From: Zygnema cylindricum
Taxonomy: Eukaryota > Streptophyta > Zygnematophyceae > Zygnematales > Zygnemataceae
Reading direction: 5' to 3'
NCBI GenBank assembly: GCA_037447655.1
Contig: JBBHKE010000814.1
Coordinates: 1-39,870 of the forward strand
DNA length: 39,870 bases
Of this stretch, positions 1 to 10,410 are shown piece by piece; position 1 is the first letter of the stretch; every line of letters begins with the position of its first letter. A model generated the notes under the pieces. That model saw nothing but the letters and a program-made list of their open reading frames with translations, was not told where the DNA came from and did no database searches. The translations under genes were made by a program, and so were the position numbers.

Positions 1-384
1 AAAAAAAAAATCGTACAGGTCGCAAAACGACATTTTTTATTTTTTTTTGATCGACCTAAAATTTTCCCACTCGTGTAGCGCGTGCGTGGACCGTTTTTCA
101 TTCGCCATTTCCGAGGTACTTTCCCTGAAATCAAGTCGCGAGGTGATTTTTGATGAAGTTTTTTTACGGGCTGAATTCTCTTGCCCGGGGGTCAAAAAAA
201 AGAAAACGCCAAAATTCGCTAACATGGCGACAAACAGGAAGTACACTCAAAGTATCGACTTGACGTTTGCAGTACTTTTAAAGAATTGCTTTTATTGTAC
301 GGTTAAAGTTTTTATCGTACGGAACTGCGTTTTGGGTGAAAACGACAGATTAAAGTCGATACTTTAATACATGGGGACGCACCC
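1..384. repeat. Partial Harbinger-like inverted-repeat element (right end)
   Basis: The stretch ends in ACATGGGGACGCACCC followed by TAA. The same terminal motif (ACATGGGGAC plus ACCC) closes the element at 1922-2701 and resembles the one at 19581-20314. The interior does not resemble those two copies, so only the terminus is shared. The left end lies outside the window. Short open frames inside show no recognisable protein. The TWA-type flank and a GGGTGCGTCCCC terminus suggest a PIF/Harbinger (Tourist-like) element; this is inference from the ends only. Confidence 0.4.
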
Positions 385-387
385 TAA

Positions 388-1368
388 GCCTTCGTTCCAT
401 TGTGTCGAATCAGTAACCGACTTTTTTTTGCGTGGCACGTGTTGGTTCGCTCCACGCAAGAATCTAATACGATCGTGCGAATCTACATATAATCTTTGAC
501 AGCAAAGTGTGACCACATATTTGTTACTAGCGGAGGTAAAAAGTGACTCGTACCGGGTATTCGATAAAATATGTACGGACTGAAGAAACTTAAGATTTAT
601 AAAGGCGTACGAAAATGTCAGAATGGTTAGTGGATGGCAACAGGAGCGTGAAAGAATATCCTCCGTCAAAGATTTTATCGCGATTTTCCCGTGGCCTCGC
701 ACCCGCCTTGGCGTAAGACACATGGCCTATGCGACGTGTAATTACCTGATCGCGCGTTCATAGTAGATATTTTTCAAATTTTACGCGCGGCAAAATGTTA
801 TTCGTTCAGGCTCTTAAAATTGACCTCCTTCAGGTCACTTGTTGCAAACTGATATGTTCGACCGATGGCGTATCCGATTCTGCATCCGACGGTATATGTT
901 TACGCCCATAACCTTGGAGAATCAAATCGATCATTCCGTAACTTTATTTTTCTGACAAAAAAATAATGGTACGGCATTGTACGAAACAGTACGGCTTTCA
1001 GAAAACAACGGCATTTTCCCCCTAATGTACCTCACCCTAAAAGAGTTTTTAAAAATTAATTTTTTATTTTTCTGGTTTTGCCCGGTAATTAGTAATTACA
1101 TTCGTAACGAAATAAATGGTCTATCTGATTTGCCGCGGCTAAACGAGTTTCTCAAACTTTTCACGGGCAACTCTATTTTTCCAATCTTTTAGTTCTGCCG
1201 GCTATTGCGCGTAATAAAATAACGGGTCCACCTGATTTCCCGCGGCTATCCCAATCATTGAGCTTTCCCGCGGTTGTCGGTCGTCACATTTTAAAAACAA
1301 ACCCTAAAATGACCGCTTTGGTCTCCGATGGAGCGGGTTCCCTAAGGGACAAGGCGGTCATTTCAAGG
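388..1368. other. Non-coding AT-rich stretch, no gene seen
   Basis: No frame gives a recognisable protein. From about 1085 to 1290 there is a degenerate direct repeat of roughly 100 bp: two copies share a block like GGTCYAYCTGATTTSCCGCGGCTA followed by a CACGGGCAAC or CCGCGGTTG block. It is probably old transposon remnant; I can assign nothing more. Confidence 0.4.
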
Positions 1369-1591
1369 TACACCTTATATCACTATTACTATTATTTATA
1401 TTTTTTTGCCACTTAAAAATCATTTTCTCCGGACTCTCTTTTCGAAATATGGATCTAACGGTTGCGATCGAAAGCCAATGTTTTCATCTTCCGATTGGCG
1501 GTCTCCATGTGAAAATCGGACAAGTGTGTACGGAGAAAAAATGTTTTAAGTGACGAAAAAGTTAATTACACTAATAGCGATACACGGTGTA
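1369..1591. repeat. X-family MITE, copy X2
   Basis: It begins TACACCTTATATCACTATTA and ends CTAATAGCGATACACGGTGTA, which are imperfect reverse complements (terminal inverted repeats of about 20 bp). A second, inner inverted repeat is formed by TTTGCCACTTA...TTTTCTCCGG and CGGAGAAAAAATGTTTTAAGTGACG, so the unit can fold on itself. It has no coding capacity. The same architecture recurs in copy X3 (1902-2911). Confidence 0.6.
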
Positions 1592-1901
1592 GTGTCTGTA
1601 AAAAAAGCTGTCGTTTGTGAATTGAGTGGTACCACGTGAGCTAATATCTGATATTGAAAATCGAAAAAAAAAAGAATCACACCGACCAATTTAAATTTTA
1701 AAATCTTCATTTGCATACCGTGTACTGCGTACCAGGTCATAAAACGACAAATATTAGCGCGGGAATCAACGAAGCTGAAAGGATGGCAGAAAGAGGGTTA
1801 CGAAAACACTTCCGGATTTTCGGCTGGATTTTGGTGGACTCGCGTCCACCTTGTCCGAAGGCACAACACCTGTGCAACTTTTGAGAATTCGGGTGGTACA
1901 G

Positions 1902-2911
1902 TACTCCGTGTATCGCTATTAGGGTGTGTCCCCATGTGCATAAGTAAGGGTTTTTTTCTGTCGTTTTGCCTTAAAACTTAGCGCCGTACTGCCTAAGTTG
2001 CAACCGTACGAAGGAATCGCAAATTTATAGAGTACAATTTGCGTCATCCTTGAACTTAGGATGTACGAAAATTTGTCGTCTTGTGCTTTTCGACCCACTT
2101 CTACGACAAAAAACGTCATCTTCAAACCTTTGTTTAAAACACATGCGCGATGTGATTTAAAATTATGATTTTTCGATTGACAAATAGGAACATTTTTTCG
2201 CACGTGCCTTAAATTTCGAAAAAAAAAATACGATTTCCAAGGACAAAGAAAAGTACATAGTTCGCTATATTCTGTCCGTTTGCGTTGTAATAAGACGAAA
2301 AGAAGTACACAGTTTGTTTGATTTTGTCCGTTTTAGTCCAGTACGGATTTTTTATTTGCAAGGGTCTTCAAATTCCGATGCCATTTCACCTCAAGCGGAC
2401 AGGCGACGCAAAGGGCAAATCGCATCTTCTTCAACCGTGAAACTGCCAGGCTGGAATGCGGTACGTCTACAATGTCACGATAAGACATGCGACGTCACAA
2501 AGCGGTTCCAAAAAATAACGTGCAACCACAGATTGTAGACGTTGACAACCGTCACAGGTATTGTCGACGTATACAATAGTCACAAGCGTAAGTTGCGATT
2601 TCGTCCTTACAGACATAGGGACACTTGAAAAACGGGTCCGGCGAATCCGCGCTAAAATACAAAGTAAGTTCGCTAAGTTACAAGTACATGGGGACAAACC
2701 CTTAGGGTTAAGATTTTTTTCGCCACTTAACACATCTTTTCTCCGAACACATTGTCCGTTTTTCAATTTGAGACCGCCAATTTGAAGTTGTGAATGTTAC
2801 CTTTCAATCGCAACCGTCAGATCTACAATCTGACAAGTGTGTACGGAGAAAAGATGTTTTAACTTTTAAGTGGCGAAAAAAGTATTGACGCTAATAGCTA
2901 TTCACGGTGTA
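1902..2911. repeat. X-family MITE, copy X3, split by a Harbinger-like insertion
   Basis: The left 20 bp (TACTCCGTGTATCGCTATTA) and the right part 2702-2911, ending CTAATAGCTATTCACGGTGTA, together form an element of about 230 bp like X2. They share the inner fold-back of CGCCACTTAACACATCTTTTC and GAAAAGATGTTTTAACTTTTAAGTGGCG. The 780-bp insert at 1922-2701 interrupts it, flanked by TTA on both sides (1919-1921 and 2702-2704). Confidence 0.6.
1922..2701. mobile_element. Harbinger-like non-autonomous DNA element, copy 1
   Basis: The termini GGGTGTGTCCCCATGTGC and GTACATGGGGACAAACCC are inverted repeats, and the element is flanked by TTA direct repeats. A 3-bp TWA duplication and GGG-starting termini are typical of the PIF/Harbinger superfamily. 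The interior has no transposase-like frame, so it is non-autonomous. A diverged homologue lies at 19581-20314 with the same order of internal blocks (for example AACTTAGCGCCGTACTGCC near the left end and AATACAAAGTAAGTTC near the right end). Confidence 0.65.
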
Positions 2912-2934
2912 CAGTACACCGCGAATCGTAATTA
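2891..2934. repeat. Palindromic X-element junction (A centre)
   Basis: The right end of X3 (CTAATAGCTATTCACGGTGTAC) and the left end of the next X copy (GTACACCGCGAATCGTAATTAG) are separated by a single A. They form a near-perfect 44-45 bp palindrome. The same arrangement with a central T occurs at 5680-5724. Confidence 0.7.
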
Positions 2935-3667
2935 GAGTGAAGAAAAATAAGAGTAAAAAAACAAAAAAAAACTATTAGAGTTATGAACGCTAATTTGTGT
3001 GATATAACTTTTTCACGAGATGAAGTTTATTCTAATCTATTTAAGTACTCTATATTGGGTTATGTAGGCATTAATTATCCGCGCTATAGTTATGAACACT
3101 AAATAGCGTAGACGTGCAAAAATTGTAAGTCCGTATAGTTTGACGTCATTATTACGTTAATACTATTTGTCGCGATGAATGTCAGTTAATGTTCACAATG
3201 ACGGAGATGCTGTCGACGGACAAGAGTTATGCGAATGGCTTTTTTTCGATGTGATTGATATTTTTGTTTAGTGCGATTTCACGTGCGAGCGCGATTTTAT
3301 TAAATCATTATTTGTACCTTTTTACTTATAAAAGTACAAATTTGCACGGTCGGATGTCGTCCGTACTCCACAGTATTTGAAACGAACCTATATTAAAATA
3401 TTTTACGCTAATTAAACCTCATTATTATATTTTAGGTAAGGTTAATTAGCGTAAAATATTATAATATAGGTTCGTTTTAAATAGTTTGGAGTACATACGA
3501 CATCCGACGGTGCAAATTTGTACTTTTATAAGTAAAAAGGTACAAATAATGATTTAATAAAATCTCGCTCGCTTGTGAAATCGCACTAAACAAAAAATCA
3601 ATCACATAAAAAAAAAAGTCGTTCGTATAACTCTCGTCCGTCGACAACATCATCGTCAGTGTGAACA
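2914..3667. repeat. X-family element, copy X4, with internal inverted duplication
   Basis: The left end is GTACACCGCGAATCGTAATTAGAGT, matching the left end of the 528-bp X copy at 18970-19497 and sharing several internal blocks with it (for example CTCTAATTTGGG-like, CCCGCGCT-like and TTGCACGGTCGGA). From about 3188 the sequence runs into a long inverted repeat, so the right half appears to be a mirror of the left interior instead of a normal X right end. There is no coding potential. Confidence 0.5.
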
Positions 3668-3669
3668 TT
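3188..3669. repeat. Long inverted repeat (hairpin), arms about 230 bp, loop about 20 bp
   Basis: The left arm (3188-3419) and right arm (3440-3669) are reverse complements with an estimated 90% identity by eye. Landmarks are GTCGACGGAC in the left arm against GTCCGTCGAC in the right, and AAATCATTATTTGTACCTTT against AAAGGTACAAATAATGATTT. The loop is CATTATTATATTTTAGGTAA or close to it. Transcribed RNA from either strand would form a long hairpin. Confidence 0.85.
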
Positions 3670-3858
3670 ACACCGTGAATCGTTATTAGCCTTATGTACG
3701 CTATATCGGCACCCCAAAATTTTGACATTGATACCTTAAATATAATAAACTACACTATTTAAGGACGTGGACCATAATCTGCCACGTCTCCTATAACTAA
3801 ACTAGAATGAATGACGCTAATTTTTTCTTTACACTAATCATTTCTATACGCTAATAAC
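3669..3858. repeat. X-family element, copy X5 (right end lost)
   Basis: It starts TACACCGTGAATCGTTATTAG and is a near-identical direct repeat of 5704-5893; both contain GCTATATCGGCACCCCAAAA and CATAATCTGCCACGTCTCCT. It stops at CTAATAAC, where the sibling copy continues to its right terminus. The new sequence beginning TAGTGTTGGG at 3859 is a likely insertion. Confidence 0.65.
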
Positions 3859-5679
3859 TAGTGTTGGGTATCGGGTAGTTTCATATCGCGATAATTTCGA
3901 TATTCGATATATCGAATATCGATCGAGGAAAGTCCTCGATATATCGTACCGAGACCAACATAAATTATCGCGATATATATCGCAAAAAATGACTATCCGT
4001 ACATATGCCGTACAGGTACCGTACAGGGAAAGTACGGGTACGGGGGGGGGGGGGGGGGGGTACAAAAAAAAAAAAAAAAAGTCCACACGTGTGACAATGG
4101 CACGTGTGAAATGTATAGAGACGGTAAGTAGAAGATTTCTGAAGAGAGATGGCAGATATTGTTGGCAGTAAACAGATACGCGCCACGTGGCAGTCAAAAA
4201 AGGATGGTCGATTGCCACGTGGCAGTAGGGCGCTTTAGAAGCTCGAGACTCTTGCCAAAACGGATTCCAAACAGGGGAATACGTCACGTCCACCGCGTCA
4301 CAGCCAGGAATTTACAGTACGAAAAAGTACGAGAAATAGCAAAATAGTACAGAATAGAAATAGTACAGAACATAGTTGTTCAAATCGCGCGATTTTTTCC
4401 TTTTTTGCGATTGAAACGTATAATTCGTGACTTTTGAAAAAATCGGAAAAAAACGTGTACTGTAAACTGAAACTGGAATTTAACGGGAACCTGTAAACTA
4501 ATTACTGTAACTGTACATTTTTTTACGGATATGAACGGAATAAAACGGGAAATATGCGTCGCACTTATTGGTACTTTCTGTTCAGTGAACTGAACAGAAA
4601 TACCACGGAAGTTGTACGTTGTATAATTGAAAATGTACGGACATTTTTGAAAAGAGACGTTGAACATCACAATAATTTCGCGCGTTCAGTTTGAAATTTG
4701 TACGGGCGTCTTCTTCATTTTTTTTTGAAAGAAGACGCCATGGAACAGAGACGAAATTCCATAAAATTTTGTCTTCATGGCATTCGAACCCGATTACGGC
4801 AGGTGCGAGTCAAACCCTAAGGTAAACGGCAGGACTACCATTTGGTAAAGAAATTCCGATACAAACATTAAGTGTGATAAAATATTAAATAGTTTATTGT
4901 TTTACCACTCATTTAACGGGAAAACTTGCAAATTGCGTTATATGTAATAGCTTTTTGTTTTTTTATGTACGGAATAGTACGGATGGAAATTCATTAACGG
5001 TTTTTTGCGATTTGATCAGGTTCAATGCGTTTGTTACGTAAAATTAAACACATTATAATGCTAGCACTAATCGCCGTGAATTCTTGGTAGATATAAATAT
5101 CTAGAATCCAAAGTACGAATAGAAATAGTACGGGATAGAAATGTACGGATAGAAATATTACGGAGTGAAATAGTACGGAATATAATAATTTTGAAAGTAC
5201 GTGTGATCGTTATTAAACTGGTGCTCTATATCGACCCAAATTTACCTTATTTTAAAAGTGTTTGATCTATTTTATCCGGTGGCGCATTACGGTTCTTGTA
5301 GTCGCGTCAGTAGATTCCGTACTTTTTTCTGAATGGTGTTAATGCAGGAATGGGGTAGCCGTTTGACCACCCATGTCGCGAAATTGTGGTTATCCTATGT
5401 GGGCTGCATCGCAATCAGCCCCGATGGCGGTGGTCGGTTTGCGTGAGCCGCAAAATTTAAATTAAATTGTGGATTAATTATAATGAAAGGATAGCGGTGG
5501 TGGATTGTCAGATTTTGTACTTCTACCTATTTTAACATATGTGTAATGACGGCGGATTCTGTAGACCTAAATCAGCGTTATATAGAAATTACAATTAAAC
5601 ATTTTCTTCGTAATGGTATTGATACACAAATTAGAGTCAATGACACTAATTTATTATTGATACTAATAATTTCTATAGT
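3859..5679. other. Unassigned repeat-rich stretch with possible hAT-like left end
   Basis: It opens with TAGTGTTGGGTATCGGG, which resembles hAT-type termini, followed by an exact 24-bp palindrome at 3898-3921 and TATCGCGATA blocks. I could not find a matching right terminus, so the class is uncertain. Other contents are a G run then an A run (about 4040-4080), a stem-loop at 4575-4600 (TTTCTGTTCAGT / ACTGAACAGAAA), and short GTACGGAATAGAAAT-type repeats. No protein-coding region is supported; an apparent 149-residue frame on the minus strand crosses the homopolymer runs. Confidence 0.35.
5111..5186. repeat. Short tandem repeat, about 17-bp unit
   Basis: Four to five imperfect units of the type AGTACGGAATAGAAAT follow one another. 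A weaker run of the same motif lies at 4318-4375. Confidence 0.55.
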
Positions 5680-5724
5680 CTAATAACGATTCACGGTGTA
5701 CTGTACACCGTGAATCGTTATTAG
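5680..5724. repeat. Perfect palindrome at X-element junction (T centre)
   Basis: CTAATAACGATTCACGGTGTAC, then T, then its exact reverse complement: 22-nt arms around one base. It joins the right end of one X-type element to the left end of copy X6. Confidence 0.85.
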
Positions 5725-5905
5725 CCTTATGTACGCTATATCGGCACCCCAAAATTTTGACATTGATACCTTAAATATAATAAATTACACTATTTAAGTA
5801 CGTTGACCATAATCTGCCACGTCTCCTAAAACTAAATTAGAATGAATGACGCTAATTTTTTCTTTACACTAATAATTTCTATACGCTAATAACGATTAAT
5901 GTGTA
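5704..5905. repeat. X-family MITE, copy X6
   Basis: About 200 bp, starting TACACCGTGAATCGTTATTAG and ending CTAATAACGATTAATGTGTA, with a degraded right terminus. It is a direct repeat of 3669-3858. No coding capacity. Confidence 0.65.
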
Positions 5906-5999
5906 CTGTATTTCCAAAAACTCGACGTTGGTCGTACATAGGACCTTCCCATTGGTCGACGCTAAGTAACAAACCCTGCAAAACCGTAATGTGCATGCA

Positions 6000-6747
6000 T
6001 TTCTTAGCCTAGACGCGGAAACGTAAAAAAACGGCAAATAAAACGCGTTTTTTGTTTGAAGCGCGTGTCTTCAAAATAATAGGCGCGTGTAAACGTTAAA
6101 ATAAGGTGTTCCGCGTAACAGGGCAAGGTTAGCAGGAAGGCAAAAACTAACAGACGCGCAGGCTCCATAACGCGTACAAGTTTTTGATAGGATCTCACAC
6201 AAAAATCAGAGTGCAAGACTACAGCGGAAGCATTCACATAATTCACACGAGAGAGAGTTGTCCATAAAAGCCAATATATTTCATAGACATTATCTCCCAT
6301 AAAAATATTAACTTCCTACTCCCTCTAAGCTGCAGTATATAGTACATTTACTGTGACGTCACTATTTCAAACTACAAATCAACCCAAGTCATATAGTGCG
6401 CACTAAGTGCATACAAGTCAAATTGCGTCAACAGCGAAACATGAAGAACTGCTGGTACAACCCAAACGTACAACCAAAACTAACTAAAGACAAAACGAAC
6501 CTACATACCGTACACACCAAACGAAACATAACGTGGTCTTCGTTAAACTGAATCTCCGCGAAACCACAAAAACTACAATCCACTAGACGAATAAATAAAA
6601 ACCACCCGGGACCACTAACTTGACGTAACGACAAATTAGCCAGCCGCGCGACAGACATCGACGGTCGACTACAACTTTGACTGAATAAGACAGAATAGTC
6701 GGCCACGCGACAGACCGCGACGGCCGATTACAAACTTTGACTTAACA
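6000..6747 (-). repeat. Putative 3' LTR of copia element A (outer end not resolved)
   Basis: Read on the minus strand, a polypurine tract is followed by TGTTAAGTCAAAGTTTG at 6747, the expected LTR start. The U3 part contains two copies of a 55-60 bp block (6619-6742), each with a CTGTCGCG core and beginning GTCAAAGTT. The outer end is uncertain: I found neither a clear CA terminus with a target duplication nor a second copy in the window. Frames inside it are not recognisable proteins. Confidence 0.45.
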
Positions 6748-6762
6748 ATCCCCCTCTCAAAC
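6748..6762 (-). other. Polypurine tract of copia element A
   Basis: On the minus strand the sequence reads GTTTGAGAGGGGGAT immediately before the LTR start TGTTAAG. This is the usual plus-strand primer position between the RNase H stop codon and the 3' LTR. Confidence 0.6.
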
Positions 6763-6768
6763 TTGTAA

Positions 6769-7308
6769 TCATCACATCAAACCTAATTTAGGTCTCCCCC
6801 TCAAAAGTACATCGTGAGCTGCGGCTTTCGTCAACATATCCGCGGCTTCCTCCAACGTCGAAACATACAAAAATTCAACTTCTTTTGCTGTGACCAAATC
6901 GCGTACGAAGTGCCACTGAATCCTAATATGTTTTGTCCTTTTGTGAAAGACAAGATTCTTCACCAATGCCATCGAACTCATGCTGTCAGAAAATATTTTC
7001 ATACAGCCTATTGAAATCCCCAATTCGCCAAGTAGTTCCTTGATCCAAATCGACGCCTTAGATGTGTGACACGCCGCCATGTATTCTGCTTCGGTTGAAC
7101 TTAAAGCAACAGTTGGTTGGAGTCGCGTACTCCAAGAAACTGCCGCGCCGCCAAAAACAAAAGCATATCCAGACGTTGACTTTCCTGTGTCAAAATCTCC
7201 ACCCCAATCTGCGTCACAATATCCCACGCACTCCAAAGATGTCCGTCCAAATCGGAACAATAAACCAATCTCGACCGTACCTGCAAGGTAACGAAATATC
7301 CTTTTCAC
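6769..7308 (-). pseudogene. Copia element A: RNase H domain and end of pol
   Basis: This is the C-terminal RNase H of a Ty1/copia polyprotein, which removes genomic RNA during reverse transcription. The three acidic positions are visible in the contexts YCDADWGGD, SSTEAEYMAA and FSDSMSS. They are followed by the usual HIRIQWHFVRD and ADMLTKA motifs. The frame ends 22 bases before the polypurine tract, as expected. It is out of frame with the RT segment upstream, with a break around 7309-7345, so the polyprotein is not intact. Family assignment is firm; activity is not expected. Confidence 0.85.
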
Positions 7309-7344
7309 GGCCTCCCAATGAATCTTTTTAGGAGCCTGACAAAA

Positions 7345-7854
7345 TCAACTCACGACAGAAACTGTGGCTGAAATATCCGGTCGCGTAGCCACACTTAAAT
7401 ACATTAAACTTCCAACGGCCTCACGATAGGGCACGTGGACAGTTTCCTCCTCCTCAAATTTGCGATATTGTAGTTTGGAATCTAGTGGTGTCAAAACCGG
7501 CTTAGAATCCAACATAGCAAATTTAGTCAGTACTTCTTTGCAATATTGCGCTTGCAACAGTTTAATATCTCCATTATCGTACCTTAAAACTTCCACTCCA
7601 AGAATATATCGTACGTCCCCCAAATTTGTGACTTTAAAATGTAGACGTAGGTGCTCCTTCAATTCCGCGATTCGCGTCAACTTGTCACATATCATCAAGA
7701 TATCATCCACATAGACAGAAAGTATAATTTGATCTTCCCCCTCACCTTTTACGTAAACTCCAGAGTCTGAAATTCTTCGGACGAATCCAAATTCGGTACG
7801 GACCTTGTGTAATCGTAAATACCAAGTCCGCGGTGCCTGTTTTAGTCTGTACAA
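7345..7854 (-). pseudogene. Copia element A: reverse transcriptase, palm and connection
   Basis: The copia RT motifs YRLKQAPRTWY and LSVYVDDILMI (the YVDD catalytic box) are followed by TNLGDVRYILGVEV and the segment ending in SLMYLSVATRPDISATVSVVS. The frame is separated from the N-terminal RT part (ending near 7941) by a short broken stretch. A stop splits the expected SLYRLKQAP block from the preceding residues. It is a decayed relic on the minus strand, continuous in order with the RNase H block. Confidence 0.85.
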
Positions 7855-7940
7855 GGACTTTCACAGCCGCCATACCTTCCCCTCTTTCGACACTACTCCC
7901 TCCGGAACTTTCATATAAACCTCCTCCTCTAAGTCACCAT

Positions 7941-9142
7941 TCAAAACGCTGTCTCTACGTCCATTTGGTGAATGTGCTTTTTGCCGGTAGCGGCAATAGC
8001 AATAATCATCCTCAAAGAATCGAACTTAACAACCGGTGCATATGTATGTGTATAATCTATCCCCTCCCTTTGTTGAAAGCCCTTGCTAATTAGCCGAGCC
8101 TTATGTTTTACTACTTCTCCCGATGCACCAGTTTTGGTTTTAATAATCCACTTCGCATCAATAGCCTTTTTACCCTCCGGTAGGCTTACCTCCTCAAACG
8201 TACGGTTGTCAATAATACATTGAAGTTCTCGTTCCCATGTCGGTTTCCAATGCTTCTCCCAATCGCATGATTTTCGTGCTTCCACATACGATTGCGGATC
8301 GCCCGGCTTATATTCACATAATGATTGCTTTAAAAGAAAATCATCCTCCTTCTCCGCCGAAATAAAATAATATGAATTTTCCACATTCCCCTTACCATCA
8401 AAAGAATGACGACCCGGTTTCTTTCCCCTATTTTCTCGCATACCCCTCCTCGGCTCAAATTTTTTTTCCTCCTTTGCCGATTCCTCCTCAATGATATTCG
8501 GACCACTCGATTTAGAAGACGAAGATTTCTTCGTGTCCGAAGACCATCGGGAATTTTCACTCCGTGAATCTCCACCACCAATGTTACCAAAATTAACATT
8601 CTCCACAATTTTACCATTCCCCCTCTTAACGTTGGAGGTGGATTCCGGATCAATTTCCGAATCCGAACCCTCAATGTCATTAAGATCACCAATTTCAAAT
8701 TCTTCATGAAAGTGAAGATTAGAATTTCGATTAGCCGATCGAGAGATTATGGATAATAAGTCCTCGTGAAAATCCACATTCCTCGATTCCTCAATGATAT
8801 TTTGAATCGGATTATAAACGCGATAAAGACTCCCATTCTCACGATATCCGACGAAATAACCACTCCAACTTCTCGATGCAAACTTACCCTTCCTCTTTTG
8901 TGCTTGAATACAAACCGACGCACGGCATCCCCAAATTCGAATGTGGTGTAGAGTAGACTTTCGCCCATACCACAACTCATACGAAGTTATATCACCCGAA
9001 ATCGATATAATTCGCCGATTGCAAATAAAATTCGTCGTTAAAATTGCATCGCCCTATAAATGAATACTCCTCCCGGATCCGTGTACCATGGATCGTACCA
9101 TTTCTTGAAGAGTACGGTTTTTCCTCTCGGCAACACCATTAC
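7941..9142 (-). pseudogene. Copia element A: integrase C-terminal region and start of RT
   Basis: The minus-strand reading enters at a GVAER-type integrase motif (about 9123-9142). It continues through WGCRASV and WSGYFVGYRENGSLYRVYNP (the copia integrase C-terminal module) and a charged serine-rich linker. It then reaches the RT start, with FEEVSLPEGKKAIDAKWIIK, GFQQREGIDYTHTYAPVVKF and IHQMDVETAF. A stop near 9060 precedes the long frame 7941-8975. Everything upstream in the element (gag, protease, integrase core) is missing because a family B LTR abuts it at 9143. Confidence 0.8.
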
Positions 9143-10210
9143 TGAAACTTTGAGACCTCCATAAGTCCTCGGAGTGGACAGCTTCCAAGAAGCCTCTAGG
9201 ATAACCCTAACCCCTTTGTGTTTCAGCAAAAACAACTGCCACCCTGGCAGACAATAACTCTGACCACCTTCACCTCTGTAAAAGCAAGACTCCCCTGAGT
9301 GGATAGCAAAAAGAATCTCTGAATTTGCTCCCCTGAGCAGTAAGTTATTTAGGGTCAAAGTTGACCTTTTGTGCAGAAGCTCTCTAGGAGAGAGGGTTCT
9401 ATCTTCTAATTTTTTCTAAGTCCTATCTCTCTCACCGACTCTATCTAGTGATGTATGGAGCCAATCAGATTACAGTTCCGTACACAAAAGTACAGCTGTT
9501 GGTGTACTTTCCTTACGGACACTGTACGACATGGCCTAAATATCGACACGTGGTATGTCCGGATTCGCTCCCTTAATCCTCGGAGATGCCGCGATAGAAT
9601 GTCATTTCGACACGTGTCATTCGATGTGGCGATGACCACAAACCGCCGAAATCCTCTTCCGCGATCTCGACGTTAATTCCGGCAGTCCGATTAAATTCAC
9701 TTTTAATCGTAGCCGTAATAAATACATGCGCGGTATTCGTTTTACTAAATAAATAAATGCGCAGTATTGGTTTCTTATCCGTACCATAATCCGCACTTTT
9801 ACATTACTGGATCTATGTCTCCCGTAAACTGTTTAAGTTAAATGAACTATCCTACGCATTAATGTTTGGTTAATGATGAAACCCTACAATACGTAACACT
9901 ATCTCTAGACTTAACGGTTAAAGCTACCGTCTACCGGCTGTTTACCGGCCGGCAGGTTCCAGGATCAAATCGTGGAGGTGGCACATATATTGTAGTAAAT
10001 ATATCCATAATTATAAATAAACTAACATTTATATCTCGTAAACCTCTGGATAGCCTAAGTAGCCATGGCTCTAGCTTCCTCTCCAATTTCTCAGTGACTG
10101 CGACAAGTTTGAGAGTTGGAGAGAGAAGTTAGAGGTAGACTGCCTCGGCTTCTTTCTATATTTCTATTCAGACCTAGAAAATACTTAAAAAAAAACCATT
10201 AATTTCTACA
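9143..10210 (-). repeat. Copia family B 3' LTR (minus strand)
   Basis: On the minus strand it starts TGTAGAAATTAATGG and ends AAGTTTCA, length 1068 bp. It matches the LTRs at 20953-21987, 32240-33298 and 38890-39817: all share AGTATTTTCTAGG near the start, a CCATGGCT block, ACACGTGKC boxes and the GACTCAAGGGAGTC-like block near the end. A polypurine tract and RNase H tail lie immediately upstream, which identifies it as a 3' LTR. Its outer end joins copia element A at GTAATGGTGTTGCC. Confidence 0.85.
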
Positions 10211-10410
10211 CTCCCCTTATTTTCTAGTTAATCTTTAATTTCACACCACACTTCTCCCTGCAGAAAATCAGCTTAGGGGAAGGCACAGGTTTGGTCATCA
10301 TATCTGCTACCAACTCACTATCTGGTCGGTACTCTAAACTGATTAATTTGTTTTCTACTTTCTCTCTAACAAAGAAAAGATCCAGACTTATCTTTATATC
10401 TTTCTTCGGC
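10211..10410 (-). pseudogene. Copia family B: RNase H C-terminus plus polypurine tract
   Basis: The minus-strand reading contains KVENKLISLEYRPDSELV and ADMMTKPVPS. This is nearly the same as the end of the family B pol at 38720-38828 (VENKIISLKYRPDSEMV, MMTKLVPS). The stop is at 10225-10227 and the tract AAAATAAGGGGAG follows directly before the LTR. Homology is lost beyond about 10410, so only about 60 residues survive. The PPKP-type ending is better preserved here than in the plus-strand copy. Confidence 0.75.

Noticed and set aside
3844-4293. 149-residue minus-strand open frame
   Set aside because: It crosses a run of G and a run of A, producing Phe and Pro homopolymers. Composition is that of repeat DNA and no family motif is visible.
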